Origin: Ailanthus altissimus
Taxonomy: Eukaryota; Streptophyta; Magnoliopsida; Sapindales; Simaroubaceae
DNA length: 64,000 nucleotides
Assembly (NCBI GenBank): GCA_946807835.1
Contig: OX327686.1
Span: 15,810,001 to 15,874,000 of the forward strand
Reading direction: 5' to 3'
The notes under the pieces were generated by a model. The model made no database searches. It was given only the letters and a program-made list of their open reading frames with translations, and was not told the DNA's origin. Positions 24,707 through 35,290 of this stretch are shown here, piece after piece; position 1 is the stretch's first letter; each line of letters opens with the position of its first letter. A program made the translations under genes and the position numbers.

Positions 24707-26067
24707 TTGAAACACGCATTCTTAGGACCAGGTGATACCTTTCCTATCATCATTTCTTTTGAACTTAGTGCCAAACAAGAGAAAAAATTGATAAACTTGT
24801 TAAAAGAACATAAGTCTGCCCTAAGTTGGACCATAGTCGATATTAAAGGTATTTCTCCATTGATATGCTCCCATAGAATTCATTTAAAGGAAGGTGCCCA
24901 ACCCCGTAAGGACACACAAAGAAGACTTAACCCAATAATGAAAGAAGAAGTGAAGAAAGAAGTCTTGAAACTATTAGATGCGGGTAGAATCTACCAAATT
25001 CTGATAGTCAATGGGTAAGTCCAACTCAAGTAGTGCCTAAGAAATTTGGTGTTATTGTTGTAGAAAATGAGAATGGGGTACGTGTACCAACTCGAGTAGT
25101 AAGTGGTTGGCGAATGTGCATTGATTATAGAAAATTAAACACAGCCACTAGGAAAGATTATTTTCCATTGCTTTTTATCGACCAAATTTTAGAATGTGTA
25201 GCTGGATATCCCTTTGATTGCTTTCTTGATGGGTATTCAGGATATTACCAGATTGAGATAGCAATAGAAGATTAAGAAAAAACTACTTTTACATGCTCTT
25301 TTGGTACTTATGCTTTTCGTAGAATACCATTTGTATTATGTAATGCACCAGCTACTTTTCAACATTGTATACTGAGTATTTTCTTTGATATAGTTGAAAA
25401 ATGCATGGACGTTTTTATGGATGATTTGGCTATTTTTGGTAATTCTTTTGATTTATGTCTACTTAACTTGAAAGCTGTTTTAAGTATGTGTGAAGAAAAA
25501 GGACTTGTGCTAAATTGGGATAAATGTCATTTCATGGTATCTTCTGGAATCGTTTTGGGCCACATTGTATCTGAAAGAGGGATAGAGATTGACAAGGCTA
25601 AAATTAAATTAATCTCTAAATTACCTACACCTAAAATGGTAAAAGATGTCTGATCTTTTCTTGGACACGCTGGCTTTTATAGGAGGTTTATACAAATTTT
25701 TTGGCCATATCTAGACCATTGTGTAATCGTTTGCTAAAAGATGCAGAATTTACATAGACACAAGAGTGTGAGGAGGCATTCCAAACACTTATTGCCAAAC
25801 TCACCACTACTCCTATTATGCAATCATTGAATTAGAACCTCCTATTTAAAACTAAGTATGATGCAAGTAATTATACTGTATGAGCAGTTATTGGGCAACG
25901 AAGGGAGGGAAAACCCTTTGTTGTTTATTATGCTAGTAGAACTTTGAATGATGCTTAGATGAATTACACTACTATTGAAAAAGAATTACTAGCTATTATT
26001 ATTACCGTAGACAAATTTCGTTCTTATTTGATTGGTTCACCTATTATTTCTTTTAACTGACCACACA
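24707..26067 (+). pseudogene. pol: Athila-2 RT and start of RNase H
   Basis: Reverse transcriptase in two main frames with one shift near 25010-25033. Motifs in order: RRLNPIMKEEVKKEV (24920), WRMCIDYRKLN (25108), FLDGYSGYYQI (25227), VFMDDLAIFG (catalytic FMDD, 25411-25440) and FMVSSGIVLGHIVSERGI (thumb side, 25530). From 25650, RNase H begins after a further shift, with a TIEKELLAI helix at 25975. The reading is cut at 26067 by solo LTR A and resumes at 28845. Single stops such as TAA at 25273 look like CAA-to-TAA changes. Confidence 0.85.
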
Positions 26068-28844
26068 TGACAGGACCTGACCCGAGACCCTCTACAACAG
26101 ATCCCAGCAGCCCTGCCGGGCACCCCGACAGAATTTTCTCAGGATATAACTAGGCAAGATGAGAAATTTTCGCAAGACGAACCCCTTTTTAGTTCTTGCT
26201 ATTATTGAGAAAATCTTGTAATATACACGAAAACTACATCTTAATTTTTCAAAAACAAACGGGCAGAGTTTCCCCTGTCTTTCGAAAAATTCATATAAAA
26301 CCTGCAAAGCAATTTCACTTCTATTTCAAACACATCTCAATACTACTGATTCGGACCTCCGGTCTTTTCCAAATCAAATCCAACATGACTCAATAGTTTC
26401 ATTTAAATCCCAAAATGAGCATACTCATGAAAAGCAAAAATGATCATCATAATCTCAAATTCTTTTCTTGTTGGTTCAAAACATACATATAAATATACAT
26501 GCCTACAACTACTATGCATAAAGTAAATAGTGTTGTTTAGCACATTTACATGTACAAAAATGATCTTCAGATTCGGCCCACTACTCGGCAATAGGAGAAT
26601 CAGCAGCTTGCATACCGAGACCTGCACCTAGGAAAAGGGTTTAAAAAATATAAAACACAAAATGGGTGAGCTAAAGGAGCTCAGTGAGTGCAAATAAGAT
26701 TTCAAATAAAATAACATTATATATAGATAGCAAATTCTAAAGTACATGCAGAAATGATGCTTCTAAAACTGAGGTAAAACTGTAAAACGGTTTCTAATAT
26801 CATATGCTAATGAAATCTTGCCGAGCGGGTTTTATCTACATCTTTGAAAACAAATATCCAAAATCTATATAACATAATAACTGCTATGTGCATATAAATG
26901 TATAAATGCTATCGGTAAATCGAAAACTAGTAATATCCTCTCTCGGCCATTTTCTTTCTAAACTGTACCAATGGTAACCCTAAAGCTCTATACTCACGTA
27001 GCGACTTAACTAGCACCGCACACGTGAGTAGGTCACGGGGCACCTCAACTAGCAGCACCCGCATTGACATCTCACTGGCTATGCAGCGGAATCCTATATC
27101 GCATACATATAGCAAGACAATACCCCGTACACATAAGGCGACTCACATGACTCGACATCCCAACTTCTCGAAGTTAGTGACATACCCCCAAGACCTACCC
27201 ATATGCACGGGATATACCGGTCGAGTCTAATACAATCATCACCACTATAATCTGAGGGTACCAATGGCCTTTAAAACAAATGCAGAGAATTTTGAAACTG
27301 TTTCTCAAATTGAACATGTAAAAGCATGTCTATGAATATATATCAAGATCATAAATCATGGTTATGCATCAAAAGCTCATAAAACATACATATTCATTAT
27401 GTGAAAACATAATAAACGAAAAACAAAAGAAATGACAGATTTTCACTCACAACCGCTCCGCACTCAATTTCGCTCCCGATTTCTGCTCCTATTACCTCTC
27501 TCGGTTATCTTCACCTACGCGCCATAAATGACATTTAGAACCAAATCGAATCCTAGAATCTCATTTAACTACTAAACGCCCTAATCGGCATACAAAGCCC
27601 GGATGCATACTACTTCCCAGTTTTTTTTTACAGAGCCATTTAATCTAATCTAACTTACCATCAGGCGCCCTGAAAATATTGAACGCCTTATAACTTGGTT
27701 GGACATAATTGCCCTTCACCTTTCCAAAATGGACAATTATGTCCCATTTTCTTCATTTTTGGTTTTTCCATCAACCATATACGTTCAATTTACAATATAC
27801 ACCATTTACACACAACAATTAAATCAAAACACCACTCAATCCCTAACTTCCCTAAAGTGGCAGAATTTCACCCTAGGTTCCAACACATTTGTTTTCTCAA
27901 TTTCATGTTCTAATTACAACAAAATTAAGCCAATTTCATTCTAAAGCCCTAATTATAGCCAATTGAAGTCTCTACATTCAAATCACCAAAACCCTAATTC
28001 TTACCTTGCCAATTTCTTCAAATTGATGACTCCTTCAAGCTCCACACTAGAATTCAACTCAATCTAAGCCAAGAATACACACAAGAACATCAATTAAAGC
28101 ATTCTTGAAAGCTCACTTATCAAACTCATAAAACAATGCTTTTCTTACCTCTTTTTCTTGAATTTCCACTAATGGAGACTTCAATTGAGCTTAGGGATTG
28201 GTATGTAACCTTATTTTAGCTTGATTACACATGAAACGTCATGAAAAAAAAAACTAAAATTTCACTGTAGTAGCACCCCCTTCATCTTGCACGAATTTTG
28301 CTCTCTTTTGCTCTAAATGGTTGCTTTTTGTTCTCTTTAAATTTCTACACACTTCCAACATATATATAGTGCTCCCTCAATTGACCATTTTGCCCTTCAA
28401 CTTACTTAAAATTACTAATTTTCCATTAGTTGAAAACTAATTATGTAATTAGTTCATTTATAACTATCTAGTTAGAATAGTCCAAAGAACTAACTAGAAT
28501 TTCCAACTTGGCAATCCATGAGATTTCTTCTAATTGGTCCATTCTCTAATATATAGATTATGTTTCTAAAAAAAGACTTGTTCCATACATCACCCTTAAA
28601 TGAAAATTGATGTAGTAAAGTAGAATTTCCTTTTCCAAGCCAATAGAGAAAACTTCCAAAAATATTATAGGGTCGTCCGGCGCTCCGATCGAGTGTAAAA
28701 TTACCAAATTAGGTCTAATATCTCTCATGCACATGAGAAAGAAAATATTTCTAATAGGGTTAAAATCGAGTAACCCTACGGTGTCTTTATTGCTCTATAC
28801 CAAAATCTAGGTGCCAATACTACTAATAGGGATTGGATATTACA
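26068..28844 (+). mobile_element. Solo LTR, family A, copy 3
   Basis: 2777 bp, TGACAGGACC to GGATATTACA. Flanks are ACACA (26063-26067) and ACGCG (28845-28849). The RNase H frame across the site requires ACGCG, so the left duplication has suffered two CG-to-CA changes. TATATATAG at 28361 is the TATA box. No internal region. Confidence 0.9.
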
Positions 28845-29010
28845 ACGCGGCCCTTAAGTACATTTTTTCTAAGAAGTATGCCAAAGCCTATTTAATTAGG
28901 TGAATTCTTCTTTTGCAGGAATTTGATCTAACCATCAAAGACAAGAAAGGCGTTGAAAATATTGTTGTTGACCATTTATATCGTCTTGAGTTCACTGATC
29001 CACTGATTTG
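28845..29010 (+). pseudogene. pol: Athila-2 RNase H, C-terminal piece
   Basis: Resumes exactly where the solo LTR ends. It reads AALKYIFSKKYAKAYLIR and then [15 protein letters not shown]...ENIVVDHL, the usual RNase H terminus of Athila elements. One TGA replaces a Trp codon near 28901. Confidence 0.8.
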
Positions 29011-29129
29011 TCACCCATTCGAGATGATTTTTCTTATGAACAGCTTTTCACTATAAGCCAAATACCTTGATACGTACATATCGTAAATTATTTAATTTAT
29101 GGTAAACTTCCATCTAACTAGAGTGCACA

Positions 29130-30350
29130 AGATAAGTGTAAGTTCTTGGTTGAGGTATGTAATTTTTATTGGGATGATCTATATCTTTTCAAATACTGCC
29201 CTGACCAAATTATCAGACGCTGCAATCCTAAAAGTGAAGTTTCTAGTGTCTTAAATTTGTACCATAGTACTGCTTGTGGCGGTCATTTTTCTATGAAGAA
29301 GATAGTTGCGAAAATTTTACAATGTGGTATTCACTGGCCCACTTTGTTCAAAGACACCAATAATTTTTGTCGTTCCTATGAAAGATGTCAAAAGTTAGGT
29401 ACTTTATCTCGAAGACTATGATGCCTCTTAACCTTATTCTTGTTATTGAGATATTTGATTATTGGGGTATCAATTTTATGAATTCTTTTCCCTCATCTTT
29501 TGGCTACCTTTACATCATTCTAGTTGTTGACTATGTATCAAAATGGGTAGAGGTTGTAGCTTGTCGTACTAATGATAATACAATTATGGTAAAATTCTTT
29601 AAAAACAATATGTTATGTAAGTACGGTACCCCACGTGTCATCATTAGTAACCAAGAAACACATTTATGTAACCTTTCTTTTAAAGCTTTGATGCACAGGT
29701 ATGATGTTCTTCACAAAGTTTCCATTGTATACGATCCACAAAACAATGGACAAGCAGAGCTAGCAAATAGAGAGGTTAAACAAATTTTGGAAAAGACGGT
29801 TAACCCGAATCGCAAAGATTGGTCTCTACGCCTTTCTGATGTATTATGGGCATATCATACTGCATACAAAACCATCTTAGGAATTTCTCCATATCGACTT
29901 GTTTATGGGAAAGCTTGCCATTTACCTGTTGAGCTAGAGCATAAGGCTTATTGGGCTATCAAAGCCCTTAACTTTAATTTGAGTGCAGTAGGTCTTCAGA
30001 GAAAGTTACAATGTCAGAAATAAAAGAACTAAGAAATGATGCATATGACAACTCTAGAATTTACAAAGCTAAAATGAAAGCAGCTCATGACAAACAGATC
30101 TCAAGGAAACACTTCGAGCCAAATCAATGGGTCTAACTTTATGATTCTCTCAGTTGTATTTACACCCTGAAAAGTTGAGATCTTGATGGACTGGCCCATT
30201 TATGGTAAGGCACGTTTTTTCTAATGATTTTATCAAAATCGAGGACCCCACTAATGGGTGAACTTTTAAAGTGAATGGACAATGGCTGAAAGCTATGTGA
30301 AAAAGGTAGACCACTCTATGTGCCTAGATGAGATCCCTCTTGTGGATCTT
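29130..30350 (+). pseudogene. pol: Athila-2 integrase, catalytically dead
   Basis: Integrase. The zinc-binding domain (HSTACGGHF ... CRSYERC) lies at 29263-29393. The core runs from 29400 in a single 212-codon frame to 30023: FDYWGINF, where the first catalytic Asp is Asn; [11 protein letters not shown], where the second Asp is Asn; [13 protein letters not shown], where Glu is kept; and [18 protein letters not shown]. The C-terminal tail (YKAKMKAAHDKQISRKHF) follows after a frame change to about 30350. Both Asp-to-Asn changes are G-to-A transitions. Confidence 0.85.
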
Positions 30351-30359
30351 GTCTATCAT

Positions 30360-30600
30360 ACTTAGTCAGGTTCAATCTATTTGTACCATATTTTATATTT
30401 TATCTATATTTTATCTTTTGACTTTTTTATTTTTGCTTTTATTTTCTTTCATATTTTATTTTACTTTATTTTCTTTTTTTTTTCTTTAGTGTGATTTTAT
30501 TTCCTGGTCAAGTGATGGATACAGTACTCCGTGACTATTAAAGTTGATTTTTTAGTTTTCTAAAAACTGTCCCTCAAATTGTGCATTCATCTCTTTTCTT
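30360..30600 (+). other. T-rich non-coding spacer after integrase
   Basis: TTTTATTTT-type repeats like those in the Athila-2 leader (21372-22160). It separates integrase from the accessory frames. No ORF. Confidence 0.6.
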
Positions 30601-30609
30601 GCATTCAAA

Positions 30610-31200
30610 ATGGATCGTATTCTTACCAACCTTAAAAAATGCTTTCCTTCATTACCTCAAAATTCTCTACTTAAGATTTACAAAGCACGGTGTGAAAGAC
30701 TAAGGCTATTAATGTTAAGTAATATCCCTGTGGATATTCGTTGGTTAATCGAAGCCTAGGTTTGATTATCTGGTGAGTCTGCAAATGATTTTATTTCTTT
30801 TATGCCTAGTCTTGGAAGAAGCTTTTATGCCAAAAGGCGACGAACAAAGAGGTTACAAGTCTGTCATAAATGTGCTCGATGAAATTGAGTTGTCATTCTT
30901 TAAGATTTGCATCTAAAAATCGAGAAGATAAAATTCAGTTCATTAAGGATGGACTGAGTAAAGAGTCTTTGGATGATATCCTATTGACTCTTGAGATGCA
31001 TCCCTGTGGGCTTGTGCAACGTGAACTTCTCAATTTATGGAATAAATTAAAAAATGAACATCAATGGTATAGTTTTGGGAATCTGACTCTAAAAGACATT
31101 GTTTGCCTATTTATAAGAAAATTGGATGAGAAGGCTATCCCCGACCCATAAAAGGCGTTTAAGCCGTTACTAGACATAAAACCAAAGGAAGATGTGAGCC
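30610..31200 (+). pseudogene. Unrecognised accessory ORF upstream of LOG-like gene
   Basis: An ATG at 30610 starts a basic frame (MDRILTNLKKCFPSLPQNS...). It has two early stops (TAG and TGA at about 30760, both explicable by C-to-T), continues through a KRRRTKRLQVCHKC cluster with a C-x2-C pair, then shifts frame near 30870-30920. The second frame (to 31151) reads LSKESLDDILLTLEMHPCGL and a WNKLKNEHQWYSF segment, ending ...KLDEKAIPDP. I do not recognise the family. It is not typical of gag, pol or known env-like products. It could be part of a captured host transcript or a lineage-specific retrotransposon ORF. No signal peptide or membrane helix is apparent. Confidence 0.5.
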
Positions 31201-31466
31201 ACAATCACAACTACCCGTAAATACATGTATTTTAATTTCAAACTTTATTTTATAAATAGTAGGGCTACTCATGTAGATGTCTTAAATTCAAATCTTTTGG
31301 TTAAATAATGCATGTAGGTCATTATGTTTAAATTTTTATGTTTTATTTTTAACTTTCTTTTGACAAACTGTCGGGTTACCAAAATTATTGTTATCATTTG
31401 GTGCTCTATAAATACAGCACCTCATTTTTTTTATTTTTATAAATTAAGATAAAGGTGAGTGTAGAT
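31201..31466 (+). other. Spacer between accessory ORF and LOG-like ORF
   Basis: AT-rich and non-coding. GTGCTCTATAAATACAGCACC near 31401 contains a TATAAATA box inside a short inverted repeat (GTGCT...AGCAC), about 60 bp upstream of the LOG-like ATG. This could be a promoter for a subgenomic transcript. Confidence 0.35.
31401..31421 (+). promoter_or_regulatory. Possible internal TATA box before LOG-like ORF
   Basis: A TATAAATA core bracketed by GTGCT and AGCAC. It is placed as expected for a plant promoter of the downstream ORF at 31467, but nothing else in the sequence proves use. Confidence 0.3.
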
Positions 31467-32114
31467 ATGGAGGAAACTTCAGTTCAACAATTCTGAAATA
31501 TATGTGTATTCTGTGGATCTAGTCCTGGGGAAAATAAAGTGTTTGTAGAGGTAGCAAATAATCTAGGAAAAGTATTAGCTGTAAGAAAATTCCATTTGAT
31601 TTATAGAGGGAGTAGCCTTGGGTTAATAGAGTGTGTGTCAACAGTTGGACATTTAGGAGGAAGTCAAGTATTAGGTATTATTCTTACAACTTTAGTCGTG
31701 AAAAACCTGACTGAAAAAATAATAGGGGAAGAATTACGAGTTTCATTCATGCATGAACGTATAGCTAGAATGCTTTACAATGCAGATGCTTTTATTGCTT
31801 TACTAGGTGGTTTTGGTACCTTGAAAGAAAATTTTCAAATTGCCTCTTAGACCCAACTGAATATCCATCGAAAACCCATAAGTTTGTTGAATGTTAATAA
31901 CTATTTTGATTGCTTACTCTGTTTGCTTGATCAAGCTGTGGAACAAAATTTTATTTCACATTCGGCGTGATAGATCCTCATTTCTATTACCAATGTAGAT
32001 GAATTGATTGACAAATTACAGGCAGTTACCTACGAACTTGACCCAACAATAACTCGGATCAATTGGTCAATAGGCCTTAAGAAGCGAAAATTGAATCTGT
32101 CACTTCGTTTGTAA
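31467..32114 (+). pseudogene. LOG-like cytokinin phosphoribohydrolase captured in Athila-2
   Basis: A 215-codon frame without any indel, ending at TAA (32112). It matches the LOG (Lonely Guy) family, which cleaves cytokinin riboside 5'-monophosphates to active free cytokinins in the cytosol. Visible signatures: ICVFCGSSPG (12-21), LIYRGSSLGLIE in place of the Gly-rich substrate loop (47-58), MHER at 95-98 with Ile instead of the usual Lys at 99, and LGGFGTLKE at 113-121 in place of the PGGxGTxxE signature. [15 protein letters not shown] strand follows. Stops are at codons 10 (TGA), 128 (TAG, where Trp is normal) and 168-169 (TGA TAG), all explicable by C-to-T or G-to-A decay. It has no introns, whereas plant LOG genes are multi-exonic. 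It lies between integrase and 3' LTR, in sense, so it was carried as element cargo. This copy is dead. Confidence 0.88.
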
Positions 32115-33438
32115 TTTTTTCTTTGTTTTATTTATTTATCAACATCATCATTTTAGTTTATATTTTCTTAAGTGTCTCTTATGTTTGTTTCTTTTGAATA
32201 ATTGGCGTTTTAGGTAATGTCTCATATACTTTATCTTTTTCTATTTAAACATTGAGGACAATGTTTCATCTGGTTTGGGGGGAGGATAGTAGGCATAGGT
32301 TGTATTTTGCATTCAAAAATAAAAAAAAAGAGATAAAGAGTTCATTCTTGAACTCTTGAGACGCATTCTAGGTCAAATTAGAATGGCAGAGTAAGGAGTT
32401 TTATTTCTAACTTTTGAAACGTATTTTAACTAACCTATTGTTGTTTTGTTCTTTATTGCTTATAGTCTTAGTAATTCTTGTATAAAGGAATTGGCTTTTC
32501 TGCCTAGGTATGATTTTAAAATTGTTTAGGTTGAGACTGTTTCTATTTAGATTACTAAAGCATGACTTCCAAAATATTTTTTGAGCACAATGCTAAGCCT
32601 TGTGGTAAGATGGATGATTCAATTTATATAGTCAAGAGAATTCCCATGTTTAAGTATATATTTTCTTAATCTCACATATCGTTTGTGAGTAAGTGAAAAT
32701 GTTGAGAAAATAGCTTACGAACCTTTATTGATTCTTTGAATTGGTTAATTTTTGTTTAGATTAATATTATTTGAATTAAGGAATAAGTAGGTTGCATTTG
32801 TGTATAATATATTTTGGTGAGAAACTTTTTTATTTTGTAATGCTTCCTTGTATTCTTCAGAAAAAAAATCAAAATAAAAAAAAGAAAAAAGAAAGCAAAA
32901 TACCAAAAAAAAAAAGATAATAATCAATTTAGTTTAATAAAGTCTTCATTCAATTTTAGAAGACAAATATTTTGTAAGGCAATTTTCTCACAAAGTTATA
33001 TTTGTATTATTCTTATAAGACAATTGAAGTTCTAAAGCTGGTGCATGTTAAGAATGATTGATTTCTAAAATGATTAATTTTTCTATCTTTGGATCAATGT
33101 TAGTTTGTATCTCTGTCCTTAAAATGGACTTTTTCTTGAGTGCTTAACTGTTTTCCAACTTCATGAAATAAATCCTAACCTTTTAAATAGTCATACATTT
33201 GTGAGGATATGAAGTTGAGGCTTTTACTTGAAAAACTCTCAAGGCTATATCTATTGTGGTTTGTGGTAAGAAGGTTACGACTTAGTTCACACACATAATT
33301 TTTGGAAGTTATAATTGAAAAAATCATAATAGCAATAGTGATCTTGAACTGACTTTTTGTTTGAAATACTTAGGTAGTTTTGCGTATTCTATTTACGCTT
33401 GAATTGCTAGAGACTAGCAATAAGCTAGTTAGGGGCTG
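32115..33438 (+). other. Athila-2 3' untranslated region
   Basis: Non-coding and AT-rich. TTTGGGGGGAGGATAGTAGG at 32275 is a G-rich tract of the type that follows the last ORF in Athila elements. An A-rich run with AAAAAAAAG repeats lies at 32860-32920. The true plus-strand primer site next to the LTR is AGTTAGGGGCTG at 33427-33438. Nothing else is recognised. Confidence 0.6.
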
Positions 33439-35179
33439 TGATGAACACATGAAAATTTATATTTATTAAAAGATTTAGTTACTATTTAATATCACTAATT
33501 TTAGCATTTTTATATTTTTAGCTTGAAATAAAGTGTTCTCTTTAAATTGTGATTAATGAATGTTATTTGCATAGGTTTAGGTAAAATGGATGTAACTCTC
33601 AATGTAGAAATCAAAATAAAGAAATTATTGAACTTAAAGTAACATGACTCAATCTTACACAAACTTGAAGAGCAGTTGAAAAGCCAAATCCAACATGTTA
33701 TGGGCCAAAAAGTGAGATACAATAGAATTGGGTTACAACTTCAGCTAAGCTTGACCCAACTCACGCATTTAGACCGTATCTCACAAAATACATACCAATT
33801 TTGTATAATTCTTGAAGCTGTGAAATAATGACTTAATTATCAACAACTCTTATGTTAATGGTAAAGTCCAAATTAGCCGTTAGCATGGACCAAATTGTAT
33901 TACAAGTGGGTAAAAAGGTTGTTAGCTGAAATCTGACATATCTCCGGTATTCTCCTATATCTCATTGGATACTCATCCAATTTGCATGAACCCGGTGTCT
34001 ATGGAAAGAAGAAAAAAAATCCTACAACTTTTATGTCGGCTAAAAAGACTATATCAGTCATTTACATTATTAAAAAGGTGCTGTAAGTGGATGAATGAGT
34101 GGTTAGCCTAAATTATTGAAGATTGAAGTCACACTTAACTTATTTTCATTCATTGCCTATATAAGGACACTCTTAGGAAGTTTTCAACATTAGATAATTC
34201 TATGTTATTTTCTTCTCATTAATGTGCATTGTAATCTAGGCTAGAATTCTTGGCAAGGCTAAGAGATGAACTTTTATATTTAATAAACTACTTCTATGCT
34301 TTGATTCTTTGTCAAGAGCTACAAATGTTTGTAAGTTTGGCTGTGCCTAAACTCTTATCTATTTTATCTTCTATAATCCAAATGTTATAATTCTCATGTT
34401 TTATATATTTTCAGTTATGCTTTCTTTATGTGATTGTTGCTGAATTATAATTGTTATTTGTTACGTTGTTTTACATGTTAATCTTTTACAACAATATTGT
34501 CAATCGATATATTGTCGATCTTGGATATATGTAAAGACAATAATTGTTTGATATTCAAGTTGATATTTTACTACAATATTATCAAAATGATATATTGTCA
34601 ATCTTAGATAACTTGTATAAATAAACATGGTTTGTGTTAATGTATGCAAAGAGTTTAGTTATATCAAACACATGCGTTATCAAATGTACTATATTTTACA
34701 TATCTTTCGATTGATTGTTTGGGATGTGAAATTTTCAATTGAGTTATAAATATTGAATCAAAGTGTAGAGTAGATTTATAAAGCATAATTGTGATTCTCG
34801 AAGCCTTACTTACATCATCATAAGACATTTTTCTCAATTTATAGACAATACTATCTCATCCATTTAAACCACTTAATTAATTTTCTTCTTTGCTACTACT
34901 TTAATATTTTACTTCACCAACCTATTTTGCCAAAAGCTTCCTCATGGGATCGACACTCAATCTATATTGCGATATCTATATTACATTTTGAACATAAACA
35001 TCACCATGGGGTTGTTATGTTATAATGTCATGGCAGTGAAGTGTTCCATGCTGGGGAAATTTCCATGCAAATCACTAGTACATCGGCTTGTCATTGCGAG
35101 GGAATTTGTGATAACATTGCGACAGTGAAATGTCCCACGTTGAGGTGTTTCCCATGCAAATCGTTGGGGTATTGGTTTG
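33439..35179 (+). mobile_element. Athila-2 3' LTR (family C)
   Basis: Starts TGATGAACACATG directly after a purine tract and matches 17129-18831 throughout, including the TATATAA box at 34158-34164. Homology to the 5' LTR ends near 35162 (CCATGCAAAT). The candidate target duplication TCACC starts at 35180, so the LTR end is in this interval. It ends inside a roughly 90 bp tandem repeat. Confidence 0.82.
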
Positions 35180-35290
35180 TCACCGTAAGGGCATTATATG
35201 ATAACATTGTGACGGTGAAGTGCATAATGCTGAGGCGTTAAAGTAGTTTAACATTGGGGCATTCTAAGTTATAATGCCACAACGTTGTAA
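35005..35290 (+). repeat. Minisatellite of about 90 bp units
   Basis: Units begin ATAAYRTYRYGRCRGTGAARTG at about 35017, 35111 and 35201, each containing CCATGCAAAT and GGGCATT-type blocks. The same unit occurs at 18690-18831 at the end of the 5' LTR. It straddles the Athila-2 right boundary. Confidence 0.65.

Larger units (their letters stand above)
17129..35179 (+). mobile_element. Athila-2: Ty3/gypsy element carrying a LOG-like gene
   Basis: Complete set of parts in order: 5' LTR (17129-18831), primer-binding site (18837), leader, gag (22182), protease, RT with FMDD, RNase H, integrase, unknown ORF (30610), LOG-like ORF (31467), purine tract, 3' LTR (33439 to about 35162-35179). It is nested in the copia-1 leader and split by solo LTR E and solo LTR A. 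Candidate target duplication TCACC. It has fewer frame breaks than Athila-1, in keeping with being younger. The right end is uncertain by about 20 bp because it lies in a minisatellite. Confidence 0.8.

Noticed and set aside
27699..27944. An 80-codon frame that recurs in LTR A copies (also 8578-8814, minus 41-286 and 63103-63495)
   Set aside because: It recurs because the LTRs are near-identical. It is frameshifted in some copies (8568-8814, 47728), has low-complexity composition and no start context, so it is a by-product of LTR similarity, not a gene.
17124..35184. Reading the 18-20 bp similarity at both Athila-2 flanks as a long target duplication
   Set aside because: LTR retrotransposons make 4-6 bp duplications; the extra similarity belongs to the repeat unit in which the boundary lies.
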